This document shows, one piece after another, positions 13,280-26,226 of a stretch of DNA of 64,000 nt (the first letter of the stretch is position 1; each line of letters starts with the position of its first letter). The notes under the pieces were generated by a model. It was not told the origin of the DNA. It did no database searches and was given only the letters and a program-made list of their open reading frames with translations. The stretch spans positions 16,748,875 through 16,812,874 of the forward strand of contig OX359273.1 in assembly GCA_947179155.2 (NCBI GenBank). The letters are read 5' to 3'. Origin of the DNA: Hedera helix. Lineage: Eukaryota; Streptophyta; Magnoliopsida; Apiales; Araliaceae. The position numbers and the translations under genes are program-made.

Positions 13280-14575
13280 AATGCATCACCAATGAGTTAG
13301 GTTGTTAGTCATTTTGCTAGAGCAACAAGAGAGAAAAGAGAGAGCTCCCAAGAGAGAAAAGAGAGGAAACTCTTATGAGACGATGATCCACCAAGGAGAT
13401 TGCTAGAGGATAGTCAATGAAGAGTCATAAGCCAAGCTCATATCAAGAGGAAGAAGATCATCCATGTCTAAGAGGTTAAAAAGTACTCTAAACCTTTTTA
13501 ATTTCCTTTTTGTTGTTTAAATAAGTTTTAAACGGTTAAAATATATTTTTAACCGATCAAAATTTGTTTTGATGGTCTAGAAATCTTTAACTATGTAATA
13601 TATGTATATTCATAGTTTGATAAGTTTATATCATGATTTGGTATGTGTGTTATGCAAATAAATGGAAGAAAATTCTATATTGCGATTTTTACCGGTAAAC
13701 CCTAGTTGAGGTTGTGATTTATAGCCTTTCATTTTGAAAGCTAGAGGTTGTGTAGGAGATTTTCTTCTTTGATATGGTAAATATATAAGTTAAGAACAAA
13801 ACCTAGTTGGTATAATGTTCATATGAGTTGTTATGGTTAAGATATGATTTTTAAAACTAAGGATTGTGAAGTTAGTTTTCACTTTTCCCTTGTGAGCCAT
13901 TTTGAGTATATTTTCGTTTGGAATTTGGATTTGTGATCTCAAGAGAAGTTGTAGAGGGGGAAATTCTAATGAGAATGGACTCAAGAATCACCCCAAAATG
14001 TTTTGTAATGAAGGAGTTATGGTAGTTTTAATCAAAAGAGCAAAAGTTGAAAAATCAGAAAATGGCAATTCTGCAGATTCTGCAAGAGGAGGGCCGGGGC
14101 CCTTGTTTCCTTTGTAAAAGGAGGGCCGGGGCCCTTGACACTGTTCACGGCCAGTGAGTTTTCCGTTCCGGGTCGGGTCGGGCCATTCGGGTCGGGTCGG
14201 TTTGGGTCTTTTAAATCCAAAATTGATAAAATTGCTTACAAATTAATATAATTAATTTGGGACCCAACTTTAATAATTATTTATTATTTATAATAAATAA
14301 TAAATAAAGTAAATAAAAACTATTATTATAATTAATTATTATGTAAAGGATATTAAATGGTAATTAAAGAAAGATAAAGTTAATAAGGTAATTATTTATT
14401 ATTTTAATAAATAAGGATAATTAGTTAATTATTATTTAAATGATATTAAATAATAATTAAAGGGAGATAAAGTGAATAAAATGATCATTTATTATTTAAT
14501 GAATATTACATAATAAATGAGATTAATTAGCTAAGAGATTATTACTTAAATAATCATTAAAGGATTTGAGGATTG

Positions 14576-15110
14576 TTAAAATATTATTAAATGGTTAATA
14601 ATATTAATAAGTGATTAAAATATTATTAAATGGTTAATAATATTAATAAGTGATTAAAATATTATTAAATGGTTAATAATATTAATAAGTGATTAAAATA
14701 TTATTAAATGATTAATAATATTAATAAGTGATTAAAATATTATTAAATGATTAATAATATTAATAAGTGATTAAAATATTATTAAGTGGTTAATAATATT
14801 AATAAGTGATTAAAAGGTTATTAAAAGGTTAATAATATTAATAAGTGATTAAAATATTATTAAATGATTAATAATATTAATAAGTGATTAAAATATTATT
14901 AAATGATTAATAATATTAATAAGTGATTAAAATATTATTAAGTGGTTAATAATATTAATAAGTGATTAAAATATTGTTAAATGATTAATAATATTAATAA
15001 GTGATTAAAATATTGTTAAATGATTAATAATATTAATAAATGATTAAAATATTATTAAATTGTTAATAATATTAATAAGTGATTAAAATATTATTAAAGG
15101 GTTAATAATA
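14576..15110 (+). repeat. 39-bp minisatellite in LTR 1
   Basis: About 13-14 tandem units of a 39-bp AT-only-rich monomer containing 'ggttaataatattaataag' and 'tgattaaaatattatt'. Units differ by a few bases (aaatgg, aaatga, aagtgg, aaaagg). Confidence 0.92.
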
Positions 15111-16254
15111 TTTGATTGTAGTTATATATTATCAAAGGTAGATAATATTTTGAGATATTTGGTACATTATTAAATGTCCAAATCATTAAGTTGCGTAAAG
15201 AAGAAAGTTTAATTGAATTAAACCAAGGTAAGAGTCCATTGGTGATTAAATATTAGACAACTTATAAAATATAGGTTGTATGAAGAACGCAAGGTATTGG
15301 TGAAAGATGGTTAAGCGTACCCGATATGTCCAACTAGGTTTGGGCTAGGGGTTTTGTCCGAAACTTAAGGGTTCGTTTGTCGGACATCTTAAGAGTTAAT
15401 AATTTAAAGTTAGAGTCTTATATAAAGGCTAAGTAATAGTCATTATATCTAATGATTATTTCAATTTCCTATATAAATTGTAGGTTGAACGCAAGACGCA
15501 AATAAGCGTAAACTGGTAGAAGCGAACCAGACAAGTTTTTCAGAACTTGCTCCTATGTGCATTAAAATGCTACAATTTGATGTTATATTATTAACATGAA
15601 GATATTTTGATGATATTTGTGATATATGAATAACATGAGATATGGTTACATGTGAAATATGTACCGATATGAAGCATGATTTGCTAGATGCTAGTTGTTT
15701 ATTGTATGTGATGCATAAGAAGTATGAACCATTCATAAAATGAAATGCATGATGTAAGAATAAAATGTAGAGCATGTATAATATGTGAATCATGTAATGT
15801 GTTATGTGTAACTGTTGAACTTGCTGAGCCGTCGTGCTCACTCTTGCCTAAACCAACATTTTCAAATAAGGCTAGTTACCTGAAGTTCTCGATAAAGAAC
15901 AAGGAACAGGAAAACATATAACTTCCATTGAAGATCTAAATATCTATTATAGATATCAGTCCGAATTGGACAGGTAAATGATTGCGTAGCATAAGATATT
16001 GTTGGTACGTTATATGAGTGTTAAATACATCAAGTTGATTGTAATAGAATGTCGTATCAGGTATGATATTAAGACATACTAGGAATGTATAAAGATTTCG
16101 ATTCTGGGATAGAAAGAGATGTTGTAAAATTGTAAATAAATGGTTATTTACCAATTATAATATTGTTGTAATTCTTAAACAATAAGGAAAAGGTTGTACT
16201 CGTGTTGAACCGGATCCGAGGTTCAAGGAACCCGGATTTGGGGTTGTCACAAGT

Positions 16255-16266
16255 TGGTATCAGAGC
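16255..16266 (+). promoter_or_regulatory. Primer-binding site 1 of the LARD array
   Basis: TGGTATCAGAGC, three bases after the LTR end, matches the 3' end complement of plant initiator Met tRNA, the usual primer for minus-strand synthesis. Confidence 0.9.
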
Positions 16267-18377
16267 TGATAGGTTATAAACCTTAGGTAAGAGTACCTTA
16301 GGCTATAACCGTAGTAGAAGATAAGTAAAATGAAAAATGAATAAACTCCGGAAGAGTTTAAGTAATAAAAGATGAATTTGAAAAATTCATATATAGAATA
16401 TTATCCAAAGATGGATTTAAGAAGATATAAGAGAGATGAAAAAGGTCATGTTGTATCTAATTTGAAGAAGTGATAGAAAATATCTTATGATAAGATTTTG
16501 AGAAGCATAAAGAAAATGCTAATAAGGTCATGAAATGATCTAGAGAAATGAACTCGTAATGAGATAAATGTGCTAAAATATGAATGGAGAGAATTCGTAT
16601 TCAGTTAAGAAAATTAGAAGGTTTGTGGGTTTTAATTGAGAACTCATATTAGTGGCTGAGTTGTGCGATTCCTTGTATGGATTTGTGCTTGGTTTTAGAA
16701 CCACTTAGCTTCCTATATTAATATAGTAGTTGAGTTTAACAGTTCTTTGTATGGGCAGAGGATTTGTTCTTGGTTTAACGACCGCTTAACTTTCTATATT
16801 GATTAGTGGCCAAGTTGACCAATTTCTTGTATGGGCAGGAGATTGCGTTTGGTTTGACAACCACTTAGCTTCCTGTAGTGATAATCAATTTGAACCTGGT
16901 GTCACGCTATTCGATGTATATATGGTGAGAAGGTGATTCTTTTCTCATAATATATTGGATATGTAGAGAATATTAAGATAAGCACGTGTTCTTAAAACTC
17001 ATACTGATGGTAAGTTCGTGACTCATAATCGTATGGTGGAACCCCTCAGCGAATGGACGATTTTAGTCTGACTAGGATAAGTTCTTCGACCCATATGATT
17101 GTGGCAAGTACCTGAACTCCTAATGTGTGGTAAGTTTGATGAACAATAAGTATGGGTAGAGTTAAGTAGTAAGACTAGAGCTTTACCAGATATAGTTATT
17201 AAGCTGAAAAAGAATGCGGAGGAGAAATTTGAGGTATTTTGAAGTTTTAGGACATTCCAAATCTTCTAGCTATGCTAGACTTTGAAATTCTTAAAATCGT
17301 GCTAAATTCGCACTTTTGTGCTTTTGAAAAGACAAATGTATTTTAGAAATTATTAATGCATTTAGTGCAGAGATGATAAACGATGGAGTTATCAATGCAG
17401 AGTAACCTAGTGTTGGATGTTTAAAGCCCACTATGGTATGATGTAGTATGACAAAGTCATAAAATGATTTTTAGTATTTTAAAACGTTTAAAGAATAGTC
17501 TATGCTAATTGTTTCAGCTAGACAAATTGATTTGAAAATATCAAAATGTATTTATAAAATCATCACACGCCATTAAAGCCATGGTGTGGGGATGAAAAAG
17601 ACGGAATCCTCAACGTACTGTCAAGATGTGCGGTATCATGAAGTCATGAATTAATGACGGAATCCTCAACGTACTGTCAAGATGATGCGGTATCATGAAG
17701 TCCTATAAATGAATTTTAGTTATTTTAACTAATCTGAAATGATTTTTGAATCGTAATATACGAACAGTTCAATGATGGGAGTCTTTGTCATTTATTTTGA
17801 CTGGACACTTTTGGTCAGAATTGACTCAAGTTTATTATCCAATCCAAATTATTTTGGAACGGAATTTTGTAGTAAGTCTGAGGTGAACAAGTGCAAAAAC
17901 AAATATATTCTGTCGGCTAAAGCAGATATATTTTTGTCGGCATATAGCTCAGACTGGCGCCTAACAACTAAGACGTTTTGGACGACGTATGGTACAATAG
18001 GCTGATCACCTAGCGTACACCTATGGAATGTTTTCAGTCCTTTTGATTAATAAACACTCTTTTTATAAGTATTTACAGGGATAAATACTATTTATTCGGA
18101 ATTCAGTTAATTCCATTCGGATGTTCACAGTCTTGATGACCCCTCAGCATATTATGAAAGTTTTAATGAATATTTTGATTTTCAATTTATTCTTCTGTAA
18201 GATATTGATTTTCAATTTATTCTTCTGCAAGATATTCCATTGTTCTGGAATTATGAGTTTAGAAGTATGAATTTCCTAGAAAATGGTGGTCATAGAATTT
18301 GATGAGTAAAGAGATATTCTCAGTGATGAAAATTGGTAGAATTGTGTATGAGATAATTTCGGGGACGAAATTCTTAT

Positions 18378-18390
18378 AAGAAGGGGTGAG
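18378..18390 (+). promoter_or_regulatory. Polypurine tract 1 of the LARD array
   Basis: AAGAAGGGGTGAG directly precedes the TGTAATATCC of LTR 2. Confidence 0.85.
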
Positions 18391-19785
18391 TGTAATATCC
18401 CAGATAATTTCAAGATTTTAAATAATATCTTAATTGATTTTATTAAAGGTTAAGGTTTAAACCTAGAAGGTGAGAAGGAAGATGTGTAGAAAATAGGTAA
18501 ACATTTTTTTTTTAACATAAATTATTTGTTAGAAATTAAATGTGAGAATATTTTAATGATGCAGGTAGATAATTTATTTAAGAAATTCAATTGAGAAGTG
18601 AAGGTGAATATATTAATATTTATATATATACACCTATAGTTGAGTTTGTTAGTCAAACAAGGAGATGAGTAAATTAATACTCAATAAAAACTAATAAATT
18701 AATTAGTTTAAATTTGAAGTAAGAAGGAAAGTCATGAAATATAATTAATTAAATTAATTATATTAGTTATGAGTTAAAGTTATAGAGGAGATAGAATTAT
18801 TGCCGATGATGGCAATAATAAGAAGTAATTAATTAAGAAATTAACTTAATTATTAAGTTGTGGTATAGAGTCCAAGTAATTTAATTACTACTAGTGGACT
18901 AGCCCAAAAGGATTATATGTGTTAGCCCAATATGAGAATATTTACATGAAGGTGGGTAATTTAATAAGAGAGCCCAATGGAAGGTAAACTATGTAGCCCA
19001 AACATTTAAAAGTCCAATGTTGGTCAAAGTGTTGGAAAATATTAATGAGTGTAGAGAATTAACTAATGTAGGGTTAATTGAATAACCCTAGTTGGTAGAC
19101 ATGAGAGAGCATTAACCAAACGTTGGTGAATTGCTAGAAAAAGGAAAGTGGTGATGAGAATTAACTATGGATGAGTTAATTATGTAACCCAATGTGGTAG
19201 AATAAATTAAATCAAATTTAATTGGACTATAATATAAGTCCAAATGAGGTATTAAACTAGGTCAAATTAATTAACCTAGTAGTTCATGTATTTAATTAAG
19301 CCTTGATCCAAGTTATAATTAATCAAGCCCAATGCTTGTTTTAATTAAATGTAACATAGGGTATTTAATGTTAGCCCAATGTAATAATTAAATTGAGCCC
19401 AAACCAATTAATTGGATTAGCCCAATATATTAAATCCTAGAGTCCAATGTGGAGCCCAAATGGTAGTCAAAGTTGTGGTCAATATATATACATTGGTGTA
19501 TATATATATGGATACTTATATAATGATATATGATATAAAAATAAAGCCAAATTGGTATAATATAAATGTAAATCCCGAATTTTGGGGCTCACATGGTCAA
19601 AAAGGTTGCTTGTTGGTTGATTTTGGGTACAAAGTTGGTTCAACAACTCTCCACCAACCCTAGTCAATCAAATGGTCATTCAAAAGGTCTATCAATTGGT
19701 CATTCAAGCTATAGTAAGCTTGATTAGTCCTTAATTTCACCAATGCTAGTAGATTAGTGGAAGTTGATGGAGATTAAGGTGGTTC

Positions 19786-19794
19786 TATAAATAG
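19786..19794 (+). promoter_or_regulatory. TATA box of LARD LTR 2
   Basis: TATAAATAG in the same context as in LTR 1. Confidence 0.72.
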
Positions 19795-21078
19795 AATGCA
19801 TCACCAATGAGTTAGGTTGTTAGTCATTTTGCTAGAGCAACAAGAGAGAAAAGAGAGAGCTCCCAAGAGAGAAAAGAGAGGAAACTCTTATGAGACGATG
19901 ATCCACCAAGGAGATTGCTAGAGGATAGTCAATGAAGAGTCATAAGCCAAGCTCATATCAAGAGGAAGAAGATCATCCATGTCTAAGAGGTTAAAAAGTA
20001 CTCTAAACCTTTTTAATTTCCTTTTTGTTGTTTAAATAAGTTTTAAACGGTTAAAATATATTTTTAACCGATCAAAATTTGTTTTGATGGTCTAGAAATC
20101 TTTAACTATGTAATATATGTATATTCATAGTTTGATAAGTTTATATCATGATTTGGTATGTGTGTTATGCAAATAAATGGAAGAAAATTCCATATTGCGA
20201 TTTTTACCGGTAAACCCTAGTTGAGGTTGTGATTTATAGCCTTTCATTTTGAAAGCTAGAGGTTGTGTAGGAGATTTTCTTCTTTGATATGGTAAATATA
20301 TAAGTTAAGAACAAAACCTAGTTGGTATAATGTTCATATGAGTTGTTATGGTTAAGATATGATTTTTAAAACTAAGGATTGTGAAGTTAGTTTTCACTTT
20401 TCCCTTGTGAGCCATTTTGAGTATATTTTCGTTTGGAATTTGGATTTGTGATCTCAAGAGAAGTTGTAGAGGGGGAAATTCTAATGAGAATGGACTCCAG
20501 AATCACCCCAAAATGTTTTGTAATGAAGGAGTTATGGTAGTTTTAATCAAAAGAGCAAAAGTTGAAAAATCAGAAAATGACAATTCTGCAGATTCTGCAA
20601 GAGGAGGGCCGGGGCCCTTGTTTCCTTTGTAAAAGGAGGGTCGGGGCCCTTGACACTATTCACGGCCAGTGAGTTTTCCGTTCCGGGCCATTCGGGTCGG
20701 GTCGGTTTGGGTCTTTTAAATCCAAAATTGATAAAATTGCTTAAAAATTAATATAATTAATTTGGGACCCAACTTTAATAATTATTTATTATTTATAATA
20801 AATAATAAATAAAGTAAATAAAAACTATTATTATAATTAATTATTATTTAAAGGATATTAAATGGTAATTAAAGAAAGATGAAGTTAATAAGGTAATTAT
20901 TTATTATTTTAATAAATAAGGATAATTAGTTAATTATTATTTAAATGATATTAAATAATAATTAAAGGGAGATAAAGTGAATAAAATGATCATTTATTAT
21001 TTAATGAATATTACATAATAAATGAGATTAATTAACTAAGAGATTATTACTTAAATAATCATTAAAGGATTTGAGGAT

Positions 21079-21537
21079 TGTTAAAATATTATTAAATGGT
21101 TAATAATATTAATAAGTGATTAAAATATTATTAAATGGTTAATAATATTAATAAGTGATTAAAATATTATTAAATACTTAATAATATTAATAAGTGATTA
21201 AAATATTATTAAATGGTTAATAATATTAATAAGTGATTAAAATATTATTAAAAGGTTAATAATATTAATAAGTGATTAAAATATTATTAAATGATTAATA
21301 ATATTAATAAGTGATTAAAATATTATTAAATGATTAATAATATTAATAAGTGATTAAAATATTATTAAGTGGTTAATAATATTAATAAGTGATTAAAAGG
21401 TTATTAAAAGGTTAATAATATTAATAAGTGATTAAAATATTATTAAATGATTAATAATATTAATAAATGATTAAAATATTATTAAATTGTTAATAATATT
21501 AATAAGTGATTAAAATATTATTAAAGGGTTAATAATA
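21079..21537 (+). repeat. 39-bp minisatellite in LTR 2
   Basis: About 11-12 units of the same 39-bp monomer as LTR 1, with one variant unit reading 'aaatacttaataatattaa'. Confidence 0.92.
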
Positions 21538-22681
21538 TTTGATTGTAGTTATATATTATCAAAGGTAGATAATATTTTGAGATATTTGGTACATTATTAA
21601 ATGTCCAAATCATTAAGTTGCGTAAAGAAGAAAGTTTAATTGAATTAAACCAAGGTAAGAGTCCATTGGTGATTAAATATTAGACAACTTATAAAATATA
21701 GGTTGTATGAAGAACGCAAGGTATTGGTGAAAGATGGTTAAGCGTACCCGATATGTCCAACTAGGTTTGGGCTAGGGGTTTTGTCCGAAACTTAAGGGTT
21801 CGTTTGTCGGACATCTTAAGAGTTAATAATTTAAAGTTAGAGTCTTATATAAAGGCTAAGTAATAGTCATTATATCTAATGATTATTTCAATTTCCTATA
21901 TAAATTGTAGGTTGAACGCAAGACGCAAATAAGCGTAAACTGGTAGAAGCGAACCAGGCAAGTTTTTCAGAACTTGCTCCTATGTGCATTAAAATGCTAC
22001 AATTTGATGTTATATTATTAACATGAAGATATTTTGATGATATTTGTGATATATGAATAACATGAGATATGGTTACATGTGAAATATGTACCGATATGAA
22101 GCATGATTTGCTAGATGCTAGTTGTTTATTGTATGTGATGCATAAGAAGTATGAACCATTCATAAAATGAAATGCATGATGTAAGAATAAAATGTAGAGC
22201 ATGTATAATATGTGAATCATGTAATGTGTTATGTGTAACTGTTGAACTTGCTGAGCCGTCGTGCTCACTCTTGCCTAAACCAACATTTTCAAATAAGGCT
22301 AGTTACCTGAAGTTCTCGATAAAGAACAAGGAACAGGAAAACATATAACTTCCATTGAAGATCTAAATATCTATTATAGATATCAGTCCGAATTGGACAG
22401 GTAAATGATTGCGTAGCATAAGATATTGTTGGTACGTTATATGAGTGTTAAATACATCAAGTTGATTGTAATAGAATGTCGTATCAGGTATGATATTAAG
22501 ACATACTAGGAATGTATAAAGATTTCGATTCTGGAATAGAAAGAGATGTTGTAAAATTGTAAATAAATGGTTATTTACCAATTATAATATTGTTGTAATT
22601 CTTAAACAATAAGGAAAAGGTTGTACTCGTGTTGAACCGGATCCGAGGTTCAAGGAACCCGGATTTGGGGTTGTCACAAGT

Positions 22682-22693
22682 TGGTATCAGAGC
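22682..22693 (+). promoter_or_regulatory. Primer-binding site 2 of the LARD array
   Basis: TGGTATCAGAGC, three bases after the end of LTR 2; initiator-Met-tRNA type. Confidence 0.9.
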
Positions 22694-24805
22694 TGATAGG
22701 TTATAAACCTTAGGTAAGAGTACCTTAGGCTATAACCGTAGTAGAAGATAAGTAAAATGAAAAATGAATAAACTCCGGAAGAGTTTAAGTAATAAAAGAT
22801 GAATTTGAAAAATTCATATATAGAATATTATCCAAAGATGGATTTAAGAAGATATAAGAGAGATGAAAAAGGTCATGTTGTATCTAATTTGAAGAAGTGA
22901 TAGAAAATATCTTATGATAAGATTTTGAGAAGCATAAAGAAAATGCTAATAAGGTCATGAAATGATCTAGAGAAATGAACTCGTAATGAGATAAATGTGC
23001 TAAAATATGAATGGAGAGAATTCGTATTCAGTTAAGAAAATTAGAAGGTTTGTGGGTTTTAATTGAGAACTCATATTAGTGGCTGAGTTGTGCGATTCCT
23101 TGTATGGATTTGTGCTTGGTTTTAGAACCACTTAGCTTCCTATATTAATATAGTAGTTGAGTTTAACAGTTCTTTGTATGGGCAGAGGATTTGTTCTTGG
23201 TTTAACGACCGCTTAACTTTCTATATTGATTAGTGGCCAAGTTGACCAATTTCTTGTATGGGCAGGAGATTGCGTTTGGTTTGACAACCACTTAGCTTCC
23301 TATAGTGATAATCAATTTGAACCTGGTGTCACGCTATTCGATGTATATATGGTGAGAAGGTGATTCTTTTCTCATAATATATTGGATATGTAGAGAATAT
23401 TAAGATAAGCACGTGTTCTTAAAACTCATACTGATGGTAAGTTCGTGACTCATAATCGTATGGTGGAACCCCTCAGCGAATGGACGATTTTAGTCTGACT
23501 AGGATAAGTTCTTCGACCCATATGATTGTGGCAAGTACCTGAACTCCTAATGTGTGGTAAGTTTGATGAACAATAAGTATGGGTAGAGTTAAGTAGTAAG
23601 ACTAGAGCTTTACCAGATATAGTTATTAAGCTGGAAAAGAATGCGGAGGAGAAATTTGAGGTATTTTGAGGTTTTAGGACATTCCAAATCTTCTAGCTAT
23701 GCTAGACTTTGAAATTCTTAAAATCGTGCTAAATTCGCACTTTTGTGCTTTTGAAAAGACAAATGTATTTTAGAAATCATTAATGCATTTAGTGCAGAGA
23801 TGATAAACGATGGAGTTATCAATGCAGAGTAACCTAGTGTTGGATGTTTAAAGCCCACTATGGTATGATGTAGTATGACAAAGTCATAAAATGATTTTCA
23901 GTATTTTAAAACGTTTAAAGAATAGTCTATGCTAATTGTTTCAGCTAGACAAATTGATTTGAAAATATCAAAATGTATTTATAAAATCATCACACGCCAT
24001 TAAAGCCATGGTGTGGGGATGAAAAGGACGGAATCCTCAACGTACTGTCAAGATGTGCGGTATCATGAAGTCATGAATTAATGACGGAATCCTCAACGTA
24101 CTGTCAAGATGATGCGGTATCATGAAGTCCTATAAATGAATTTTAGTTATTTTAACTAATCTGAAATGATTTTTGAATCGTAATATACGAACAGTTCAAT
24201 GATGGGAGTCTTTGTCATTTATTTTGACTAGACACTTTTGGTCAGAATTGACTCAAGTTTATTATCCAATCCAAATTATTTTGGAACGGAATTTTGTAGT
24301 AAGTCTGAGGTGAACAAGTGCAAAAACAAATATATTCTGTCGGCTAAAGCAGATATATTTTTGTCGGCATATAGCTCCGACTGGCGCCTAACAACTAAGA
24401 CGTTTTGCACGACGTATGGTACAATAGGCTGATCACCTAGCGTACACCTATGGAATGTTTTCAGTCCTTGTGATTGATAAACACTCTTTTTATAAGTATT
24501 TACAGGGATAAATACTATTTATTCGGAATTCAGTTAATTCCATTCGGATGTTCACAGTCTTGATGACCCCTCAGCATATTATGAAAGTTTTAATGAATAT
24601 TTTGATTTTCAATTTATTCTTCTGTAAGATATTGATTTTCAATTTATTCTTCTGCAAGATATTCCATTGTTCTGGAATTATGAGTTTAGAAGTATGAATT
24701 TCCTAGAAAATGGTGGTCATAGAATTTGATGAGTAAAGAGATATTGTCAGTGATGAAAATTGGTAGAATTGTGTATGAGATAATTTCGGGGACGAAATTC
24801 TTATA

Positions 24806-24818
24806 AGAAGGGGTGAGT
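24806..24818 (+). promoter_or_regulatory. Polypurine tract 2 of the LARD array
   Basis: AAGAAGGGGTGAG directly before LTR 3. Confidence 0.85.
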
Positions 24819-26217
24819 GTAATATCCCAGATAATTTCAAGATTTTAAATAATATCTTAATTGATTTTATTAAAGGTTAAGGTTTAAACCTAGAAGGTGA
24901 TAAGGAAGATGTGTAGAAAATAGGTAAACATTTTTTTTTTAACATAAATTATTTGTTAGAAATTAAATGTGAGAATATTTTAATGATGCAGGTAGATAAT
25001 TTATTTAAGAAAGAAATTCAATTGAGAAGTGAAGGTGAATATATTAATATTTATATATATACACCTATAGTTGAGTTTGTTAGTCAAACAAGGAGATGAG
25101 TAAATTAATACTCAATAAAAACTAATAAATTAATTAGTTTAAATTTGAAGTAAGAAGGAAAGTCATGAAATATAATTAATTAAATTAATTATATTAGTTA
25201 TGAGTTAAAGTTATAGAGGAGATAGAATTATTGCCGATGATGGCAATAATAAGAAGTAATTAATTAAGAAATTAACTTAATTATTAAGTTGTGGTATAGA
25301 GTCCAAGTAATTTAATTACTACTAGTGGACTAGCCAAAAAGGATTATATGTGTTAGCCCAATATGAGAATATTTACATGAAGGTGGGTAATTTAATAAGA
25401 GAGCCCAATGGAAGGTAAACTATGTAGCCCAAACATTTAAAAGTCCAATGTTGGTCAAAGTGTTGGAAAATATTATTGAGTGTAGAGAATTAACTAATGT
25501 AGGGTTAATTGAATAACCCTAGTTGGTAGACATGAGAGAGCATTAACCAAACGTTGGTGAATTGCTAGAAAAAGGAAAGTGGTGATGAGAATTAACTATG
25601 GATGAGTTAATTATGTAACCCAATGTGGTAGAATAAATTAAATCAAATTTAATTGGACTATAATATAAGTCCAAATGAGGTATTAAACTAGGTCAAATTA
25701 ATTAACCTAGTAGTTCATGTATTTAATTAAGCCTTGATCCAAGTTATAATTAATCAAGCCCAATGCTTATTTTAATTAAATGTAACATAGGGTATTTAAT
25801 GTTAGCTCAATGTAATAATTAAATTTAAGCCCAAACCAATTAATTGGATGAACCCAATATATTAAATCCTAGAGTCCAATGTGGAGCCCAAATGGTAGTC
25901 AAAGTTGTGGTCAATATATATACATTGGTGTATATATATATGGATACTTATATAATGATATATGATATAAAAATAAAGCCAAATTGGTATAATATAAATG
26001 TAAATCCCGAATTTTGGGGCTCACATGGTCAAAAAGGTTGCTTGTTGGTTGATTTTGGGTACAAAGTTGGTTCAACAACTCTCCACCAACCCTAGTCAAT
26101 CAAATGGTCATTCAAAAGGTCTATCAATTGGTCATTCAAGCTATAGTAAGCTTGATTAGCCCTTAATTTCACCAATGCTAGTAGATTAGTGGAAGTTGAT
26201 GGAGATTAAGGTGGTTC

Positions 26218-26226
26218 TATAAATAG
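26218..26226 (+). promoter_or_regulatory. TATA box of LARD LTR 3
   Basis: TATAAATAG in the same context as in LTRs 1 and 2. An active promoter here would read out of the array into Copia copy A. Confidence 0.72.

Larger units (their letters stand above)
11876..16251 (+). repeat. LARD array LTR 1 (4376 bp)
   Basis: TGTAATATCCC...TTGTCACA. It contains a TATA box (13271), a purine-rich transcribed leader (13320-13380), a duplicated AGGGCCGGGGCCCT block (14090-14135), a 39-bp minisatellite (about 14576-15110) and a TGAGC/GCTCA hairpin near 15826-15841. It is about 90-100 bp longer than LTRs 2 and 3, mainly because of two extra minisatellite units. The 126-codon minus-strand frame at 15461-15841 is low complexity and kept only because the LTRs are near-identical. 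Confidence 0.9.
16252..18390 (+). other. LARD internal region 1, non-coding
   Basis: 2139 bp with no recognisable retroviral protein. It holds three degenerate ~78-bp direct repeats (16651-16882, each with 'cttgtatgg' and 'cttagctt'), a two-copy ~56-bp repeat (17600-17703, 'gacggaatcctcaacgtact'), a two-copy ~32-bp repeat (18175-18238), and the hairpin AATTTCGGGGACGAAATT (18355-18372) before the PPT. The 77-codon frame at 17772-18005 loses its start context in the second copy, so I do not call it a gene. Confidence 0.8.
18391..22678 (+). repeat. LARD array LTR 2 (4288 bp)
   Basis: Same structure as LTR 1. It shares variants with LTR 3 against LTR 1 (for example 'cttaattgatt' against 'cttagttgatt', and 'gtgttggaaaat' against 'gtgttgaaaaat'), so LTRs 2 and 3 are closer relatives. 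The first AGGGCCGGGGCCCT block is intact and the second has changed to gggtcggggccc. TATA box at 19786-19794. Confidence 0.9.
22679..24818 (+). other. LARD internal region 2, non-coding
   Basis: A near-identical copy of internal region 1, with the triple ~78-bp repeat at about 23078-23309. PBS TGGTATCAGAGC at 22682-22693, hairpin AATTTCGGGGACGAAATT at 24782-24799, PPT AAGAAGGGGTGAG at 24806-24818. No coding capacity is recognisable. Confidence 0.8.

Noticed and set aside
15461..15841. 126-codon minus-strand frame repeated in all three LARD LTRs (also 21888 and 28298)
   Set aside because: It has a low-complexity His/Ile/Ser-rich content with no domain, and is kept only because the LTRs are near-identical.
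17772..18005. 77-codon frame in the LARD interior
   Set aside because: The second copy (about 24199-24432) has a stop in its first part, the frame has no recognisable domain and it is not preserved.
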